Source: Thermoflexales bacterium (lineage in GTDB: Bacteria > Chloroflexota > Anaerolineae > Fen-1058). Taken from it: 10,271 nucleotides of DNA. Where the stretch lies: NCBI GenBank assembly GCA_030834835.1, contig JAUQXD010001093.1:1-10271 (forward strand). The letters are read 5' to 3'. Below, one piece after another: positions 6,718 to 10,271 of the stretch; within the stretch, counting starts at the first letter, position 1; the number at the start of each line of letters is the position of its first letter. The notes under the pieces are model-generated. The model was not told where the DNA came from and made no database searches. It was given only the letters and a program-made list of their open reading frames with translations. A program made the translations under genes and the position numbers.

Positions 6718-6742
6718 CCAACGAAAATCTTAGCCTGCGCTC

Positions 6743-6787
6743 CCACTGGATTGTCAAATCCAGTGGACAATGCGCTGGATTTGACAA
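6743..6787 (+). promoter_or_regulatory. Three-arm inverted repeat, alternative hairpins upstream of ldh
   Basis: CCACTGGATT (6743-6752) and AATCCAGTGG (6757-6766) form a perfect 10-bp inverted repeat with a GTCA loop. The second arm also belongs to another perfect repeat: TTGTCAAATCCAG (6751-6763) and CTGGATTTGACAA (6775-6787), 13 bp with an 11-nt loop. The middle AATCCAG can therefore pair left or right but not both. As DNA it could be a dimeric repressor operator with 1.5 sites; as RNA it could be a mutually exclusive switch. It ends 80 nt before the ldh start. Confidence 0.6.
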
Positions 6788-6792
6788 CACCG

Positions 6793-6821
6793 CACTGCGC
6801 CACCCCCTTGCGGGGTCAGTG
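6793..6821 (+). other. GC-rich hairpin in the ldh leader
   Basis: CACTG (6793-6797) pairs with CAGTG (6817-6821), and ACCCC (6802-6806) with GGGGT (6812-6816), leaving a CGCC bulge and a CTTGC loop. It directly follows the alternative hairpins and ends 46 nt before the ldh ATG. It has no U tract, so it is not a standard terminator by itself. Confidence 0.5.
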
Positions 6822-6858
6822 GGTGCAAGTGTCCAGCGCGAGCCGAAAAAACCGAAAC

Positions 6859-6862
6859 GAGG
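6859..6862 (+). promoter_or_regulatory. Ribosome binding site that fixes the ldh start
   Basis: GAGG (within ACGAGG) lies 5 nt before ATG 6868-6870. This supports that ATG over an in-frame TTG at 6751, which would add 39 unconserved residues translated through the inverted repeats. Confidence 0.7.
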
Positions 6863-6867
6863 CCACC

Positions 6868-7830
6868 ATGTCAAACGAAAACTTGCATCCCCATCCTACC
6901 CGCGTCGCCATCGTCGGCGCGGGGAACGTGGGCGCAACCTGCGCCTACGCGCTGTTGATGAGCGGCCGCGCCGCCGAGATCGTGTTGATCGATGCGAACA
7001 AGGCGCGCGCCGAAGGCGAAGCGATGGACTTGAATCATGCTGTGCCCTTCGGCGCGCCGTGCCGCGTCTGGGCCGGCGACTATGCCGATTGCGCGGGCGC
7101 GGCCGTCACGGTCATCACCGCCGGGGCCGCGCAGAAGCCCGGCGAAACGCGGCTCGATCTGGTGAAGAAGAACACGGCCATCTTCAAATCGATCGTGCCG
7201 CAGGTGGCGCAGCACAATCCCAACGGCATCATCCTCGTCGCCACCAACCCGGTCGATGTGCTGTCGTACGTCGCGTGGAAATTATCGGGCCTGCCTGCCG
7301 CGCGCGTGATCGGCTCCGGCACCATCCTCGATACCGCCCGCTTCCGCTATCTGCTCAGCCAGCACTTCGGCGTCGATCCGCGCAGCGTGCACGCCTTCAT
7401 CATCGGCGAGCACGGCGACAGCGAAGTGCCCGTCTGGTCACTGGCCAACATCGCCGGCATGCGGCTGGCCGATTTCTGCTGCCTGCAAGACGCGCAGTAC
7501 GATCAGGCCAAGATGGATCAGATTTTCGTGCAGACGCGCGATGCCGCTTACGAGATCATCCAGCGCAAGGGGGCTACGTTCTACGCGATCGGAGCCGGGT
7601 TGATGCGTATTGTGGAAGCGATTTTGCGCGATCAAAGCACGGTCCTCTCGGTCTCCTCGCTCATCGATCGGTATTACGGCATCGACGACGTGTACCTGAG
7701 TTTGCCCACCGTGATCGATCGAGGCGGCGTGGAAGGGCTGCTGCGCCTGCAACTGGAAGAGATGGAGATCGTCGGCCTGCGCCGCTCGGCGGACGTGCTC
7801 AAATCGACGATCGCGCAGCTGGAATTGTAA
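6868..7830 (+). CDS. ldh: L-lactate dehydrogenase (NAD-dependent)
   Basis: This 320-residue cytosolic enzyme reduces pyruvate to L-lactate with NADH at the end of fermentation, or the reverse. The NAD loop is VGAGNVGAT (residues 16-24). The mobile-loop stretch AAQKPGETR has Gln at 89, the position that separates lactate from malate dehydrogenases (Arg there in malate enzymes), and R95. Substrate and catalytic residues follow: N127 (TNPVD), D155, R158 and H182 (GEHGDSEVP), then T237 (KGAT). The FBP-site Arg of allosteric bacterial LDHs is kept (R160), but the His just before IIGEHG is Phe here (F177), so activation by fructose-1,6-bisphosphate is uncertain. The gene stands alone, divergent from DUF2461, behind a structured leader. 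A weak hairpin follows its stop codon. Confidence 0.95.
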   Translation: MSNENLHPHPTRVAIVGAGNVGATCAYALLMSGRAAEIVLIDANKARAEGEAMDLNHAVPFGAPCRVWAGDYADCAGAAVTVITAGAAQKPGETRLDLVKKNTAIFKSIVPQVAQHNPNGIILVATNPVDVLSYVAWKLSGLPAARVIGSGTILDTARFRYLLSQHFGVDPRSVHAFIIGEHGDSEVPVWSLANIAGMRLADFCCLQDAQYDQAKMDQIFVQTRDAAYEIIQRKGATFYAIGAGLMRIVEAILRDQSTVLSVSSLIDRYYGIDDVYLSLPTVIDRGGVEGLLRLQLEEMEIVGLRRSADVLKSTIAQLEL

Positions 7831-7831
7831 C

Positions 7832-7860
7832 GCAACTGGCACGCAAGCCGGGTTGCCTTA
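7832..7860 (+). terminator. Weak terminator-like hairpin after ldh
   Basis: One base after the ldh stop, GCAAC (7832-7836) can pair with GTTGC (7852-7856) and GGC (7838-7840) with GCC (7847-7849), closing a 6-nt loop. CTTATATA follows instead of a true U run, so termination would be partial at best. Confidence 0.3.
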
Positions 7861-7862
7861 TA

Positions 7863-7891
7863 TAGACAATTCACCCAAACAGGCGCACAAT
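7863..7891 (+). promoter_or_regulatory. Possible promoter of the histidine kinase gene
   Basis: TAGACA (7863-7868), a 17-bp spacer and CACAAT (7886-7891) match the sigma-70 consensus at 5 and 4 of 6 bases. Initiation near 7898 would leave a short leader of about 23 nt that holds the AAGGA ribosome site before ATG 7921. The 90-bp gap after ldh is otherwise featureless. Confidence 0.35.
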
Positions 7892-7920
7892 AATCGCAGC
7901 CGTACAATAAGGATTGCGCC

Positions 7921-10271
7921 ATGGATGATCCTCGTAAGTCTCACGTCAATCTCGCCGCCGACTTAATCCAGGGTCACACTCCGCAGCGACGCAGGCGGGT
8001 TGTCTGGAGCGTGATCGTCATCGGCGTCCTGCTGTTGATGGCGAATCTGGGGGCAATTGTCGATACGGTTCTGCACCCTGACATCGACTACTTCGATACA
8101 GAACACCTGATTGTCGGCCTGGTATCGGCGCTCGTGGTTGGAACAATGATCGCCATCATCAGCGTGTATGTCCGGCGTATTGAAACAGCGCTCCAGTCCA
8201 CCCGACAGGCGGAAGCAGCCCTGCAAACGAGCGAGGTTCGTTATCGCGCCATCTTTGAACAGGCGCCTGTGGGTTTCTTTCAGTCCACGCCGGCGGGCCG
8301 TTACCTCACCGTCAACCCGGCCATGGCGCGCATGTTTGGCTATGCTTCAGCTGATGAAATGTTGGACAGCATCACCGACATTGCCAGCCAGATTCACGTC
8401 GATCCGACCCGCCGCCAGGACTTTATGCGCCTCATGGCCGAGCGGGGCGAGGTCCTGGAATTCGTGAACCAGAACTACCGCAAAGACGGGAGCCGCATCT
8501 ATACGTTGACCAATGCACGCGCCGTCAGGGATCAGGGCGGAGACATCCTGTATTACGAAGGCTTCATGACCGACATCACCGCGCGCCAGCGGGCCGAAGC
8601 GGCTCTGCGCGAGAGTGAGCAGCGACTTCATGAAATTGTCAATAACGCTCCGTTTGGCGCACATCTGTATGAATTGCGATCAGAGCAGCTGATGTTTGCC
8701 GGGTATAACCGCGCCGCGAATGTGATTCTTGGCGTGGATCACCAACAGTTCGTTGGCAAAACCATCGAAGAAGCGTTCCCGGCGCTCAGCCAGACCGACA
8801 TCCCGGACGCCTATCGGCGAGCAGCGGCCACGGGCGAACGATACGATGCTGATCAGGTGGATTATGCGGAGGGAAGCATTCGCGGCGCGTTTGAGGTGCA
8901 TGTCTTTCAGACCGGCCCCAACCGGATGGCAACCTTTTTCCGCGATGTGACCGAACGCAAGCGGGCGGAAGAGCAGCGCCAGCGCTATGAGTTCATCGTC
9001 AATACGGCCACCGAGTTCATGACGTTGGTTAACCGGCAGCACGTGCTGGAAGCCGTCAACGACGCCTACTGTCGCGCCCAGGGCCGGTCGCGCACAGAAC
9101 TCGTCGGGCGGTCGCTGGCCGAAGTCTGGGGCGAGGCCCGCTATCGCGAGAAGATTCTGCCCCATCTGGAACAGTGCTTTGCCGGGCGCAGTGTGCATTA
9201 TGAAGACACGTTCGCCTTTGACGACGACGAGCAGCGTTTCTACCAGATAGGCATGTATCCTTACACCCCCGCGCCCGGCGATCCGGTGGCCTACGCGGCG
9301 ATCGTCACCGTCGATGTGACCGAGCGAGTTCGCGCGGAAGATGCGCTGCGCGACCTCAACGCGGCGCTCAGCCAGCGGCTGACCGAGCAGCTGGCGCTGC
9401 TCAAGGCCACGGCGGCCATCTCATCAAGCCTGAACATTGACACGATCTTGCACCAGGTGGCCGAGCATATGGGCGCGGCCCTGAACGTGACCAGCACTTA
9501 CATCTGCGGCTGGGAACCGGCCACCGGCCGTTCGACTGTCCTGGCCGAATGGTTGGGAGCCGAGGCCGTGGCCGCCGAGCAGCAAGGGTCGGTCGGTGAA
9601 TCCTACGACCTGATCGGCGATTTCGGCGACGATCTGGACCAATGGCTGTTGAGCGGCCAGCCCTTTATCTCGCAGATCGATGATCCACAGCTATACGAGC
9701 CGGCCCGTCAGCATATGCTGACGTGGGGCGGCCGATCAGCGCTGACCGTACCGCTGGTCATCAAAGGTCGCAGCATCGGCTACATCGATCTGTGGGAGAG
9801 CCGCTACAAACGCGAATTCAAATCGGACGATATTGTCCTGGCTCAGGCCATCGCGCAACAGGCGGCGGTCGCCATGGAAAATGCGCGGCTCTACGACCAG
9901 GTGAGCCGGCATGCCGAAGAACTGGAAGAGCGTGTCCGCCAGCGCACCCGCCAACTCTCCGAGGCGAATGCGCGGCTGTCCGAACTCGATCGGTTGAAGG
10001 ACGACTTCATCTCGCGCATCAGCCATGAGCTGCGCACGCCGCTCACCAGCATCAAGATTTATCTGGAGTTGCTGGAGACCGGCAAGCCGGAGAAACACAC
10101 CCGGTATATGCAGGTGCTTAACGAACAAACCAACCGGCTGCAACAACTCATCGAAAGCCTGTTGGAAGTGACGCAGAAAAGCGCCAACATCGCCGGGCTG
10201 CATATCACCCCCACCGACCTCAATCGACTGGCCGCGACACTGGTGTCCGACGCCGCGCCGCGCGCCCTGCA
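7921..10271 (+). CDS. Membrane hybrid-sensor histidine kinase, PAS-PAS-PAS-GAF-HisKA (3' end cut)
   Basis: The frame is open for 783 codons from ATG 7921 (AAGGA 7 nt upstream) to the right edge. Two membrane helices at about 27-47 and 63-83 enclose a loop of only about 15 residues, so sensing is probably mainly cytosolic. Three PAS domains follow: about 105-220 (YRAIFEQAPVGFF; ends FMTDITARQRAE), 234-350 (EIVNNAPFGAHLYE; ends FFRDVTERKRAE) and 356-470 (FIVNTATEFMTLV; ends VDVTERVRAE). After a coiled linker comes a GAF domain at about 500-655 (SSLNIDTILHQVA; TVPLVIKGRSIGYIDLWE; AQQAAVAMENARLY), then a coiled coil and a HisKA helix with the phospho-acceptor H702 in FISRISHELRTPLTSIK. The HATPase domain, and any receiver domain, would lie beyond the window. 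Ligands are unknown; no heme or flavin signature is evident by eye. No partner regulator is visible. Confidence 0.93.
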   Translation, partial: MDDPRKSHVNLAADLIQGHTPQRRRRVVWSVIVIGVLLLMANLGAIVDTVLHPDIDYFDTEHLIVGLVSALVVGTMIAIISVYVRRIETALQSTRQAEAALQTSEVRYRAIFEQAPVGFFQSTPAGRYLTVNPAMARMFGYASADEMLDSITDIASQIHVDPTRRQDFMRLMAERGEVLEFVNQNYRKDGSRIYTLTNARAVRDQGGDILYYEGFMTDITARQRAEAALRESEQRLHEIVNNAPFGAHLYELRSEQLMFAGYNRAANVILGVDHQQFVGKTIEEAFPALSQTDIPDAYRRAAATGERYDADQVDYAEGSIRGAFEVHVFQTGPNRMATFFRDVTERKRAEEQRQRYEFIVNTATEFMTLVNRQHVLEAVNDAYCRAQGRSRTELVGRSLAEVWGEARYREKILPHLEQCFAGRSVHYEDTFAFDDDEQRFYQIGMYPYTPAPGDPVAYAAIVTVDVTERVRAEDALRDLNAALSQRLTEQLALLKATAAISSSLNIDTILHQVAEHMGAALNVTSTYICGWEPATGRSTVLAEWLGAEAVAAEQQGSVGESYDLIGDFGDDLDQWLLSGQPFISQIDDPQLYEPARQHMLTWGGRSALTVPLVIKGRSIGYIDLWESRYKREFKSDDIVLAQAIAQQAAVAMENARLYDQVSRHAEELEERVRQRTRQLSEANARLSELDRLKDDFISRISHELRTPLTSIKIYLELLETGKPEKHTRYMQVLNEQTNRLQQLIESLLEVTQKSANIAGLHITPTDLNRLAATLVSDAAPRAL

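Noticed and set aside
6781..6786. Perfect TTGACA as a -35 box for ldh
   Set aside because: At 16-18 bp downstream there is only CCCCCT-like sequence and no -10. The hexamer is part of the inverted repeat.
6751..6787. Rex (NADH-responsive) operator
   Set aside because: The ends TTGTCAA and TTGACAA resemble Rex half-sites, but the spacing (about 23 nt between them) and the bases do not fit the 18-bp Rex site.
6793..6821. Intrinsic terminator in the ldh leader
   Set aside because: The stem is fair but no U-rich tract follows, so it is listed only as a hairpin.
6751..6867. 39-codon upstream extension of ldh from a TTG
   Set aside because: It would translate the inverted repeats, has no ribosome site and precedes the normal LDH N terminus. 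GAGG plus ATG at 6868 explains the start.
6690..7865. Long rightward open frame overlapping ldh in another frame
   Set aside because: Its product is arginine-rich and low in complexity, as expected from a shifted frame of a GC-rich gene, and ldh is fully conserved in its own frame.
8680..9198. 172-codon minus-strand open frame inside the kinase
   Set aside because: Antisense shadow of the PAS2-PAS3 region, whose plus-strand motifs are clear.

Overview
The window looks like a piece of a moderately GC-rich bacterial chromosome, most plausibly from the Chloroflexota (Anaerolineae-like). This is inferred from gene style, not from a marker gene. The clues are a membrane-anchored SH3 protein with a Thr/Pro-rich stalk, a neighbouring protein with a 'GDVTGRDKI'-type N terminus, a putative F420-dependent luciferase-like oxidoreductase, a large PAS/GAF histidine kinase, and several different palindromic elements between genes. 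No RNA gene, CRISPR array, insertion sequence or phage gene was seen.

Layout. Positions 1-6642 hold seven genes, all on the minus strand and read right to left: a DUF2461/TIGR02453 protein (5956-6642), an LLM-class oxidoreductase (4983-5852), an M20 metallopeptidase or deacylase (3819-4979), a 237-residue protein with GDV/GDKI repeats (3025-3738), a single-pass membrane SH3 protein (1929-3038), an amidase-signature enzyme (331-1920) and the first 85 codons of an ATP-grasp protein cut by the left edge (1-255). A good sigma-70-type promoter (TTGACC, 17 bp, TACAAT; 6717 down to 6689) precedes the DUF2461 gene. LLM and M20 are 3 nt apart, the 237-residue and SH3 genes overlap by 14 bp, and SH3 and amidase are 8 nt apart, so at least these sets are probably cotranscribed. 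Each of the three larger gaps in the run (256-330, 3739-3818, 5853-5955) contains a different imperfect palindrome.

From 6643 rightward the direction switches. A 225-bp divergent intergenic region (6643-6867) carries the leftward promoter, a possible rightward extended -10, and a striking set of inverted repeats that could form alternative hairpins just ahead of an L-lactate dehydrogenase gene (6868-7830, +). A short gap with a weak terminator-like hairpin and a possible promoter leads to a membrane histidine kinase with three PAS domains, a GAF domain and a HisKA domain (7921 to the right edge, +). Its ATPase domain lies outside the window.

How the genes fit together. The leftward cluster is rich in enzymes that cleave or form amide-type bonds (M20 hydrolase, amidase, ATP-grasp ligase), plus an oxidoreductase, which suggests small-molecule or peptide-derivative metabolism; no pathway can be named. 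The least explained part is the overlapping pair of the GDV-repeat helical protein and the transmembrane SH3 protein, which looks like a two-component envelope-linked module of unknown function. LDH and the kinase are ordinary families, but the LDH leader deserves attention.
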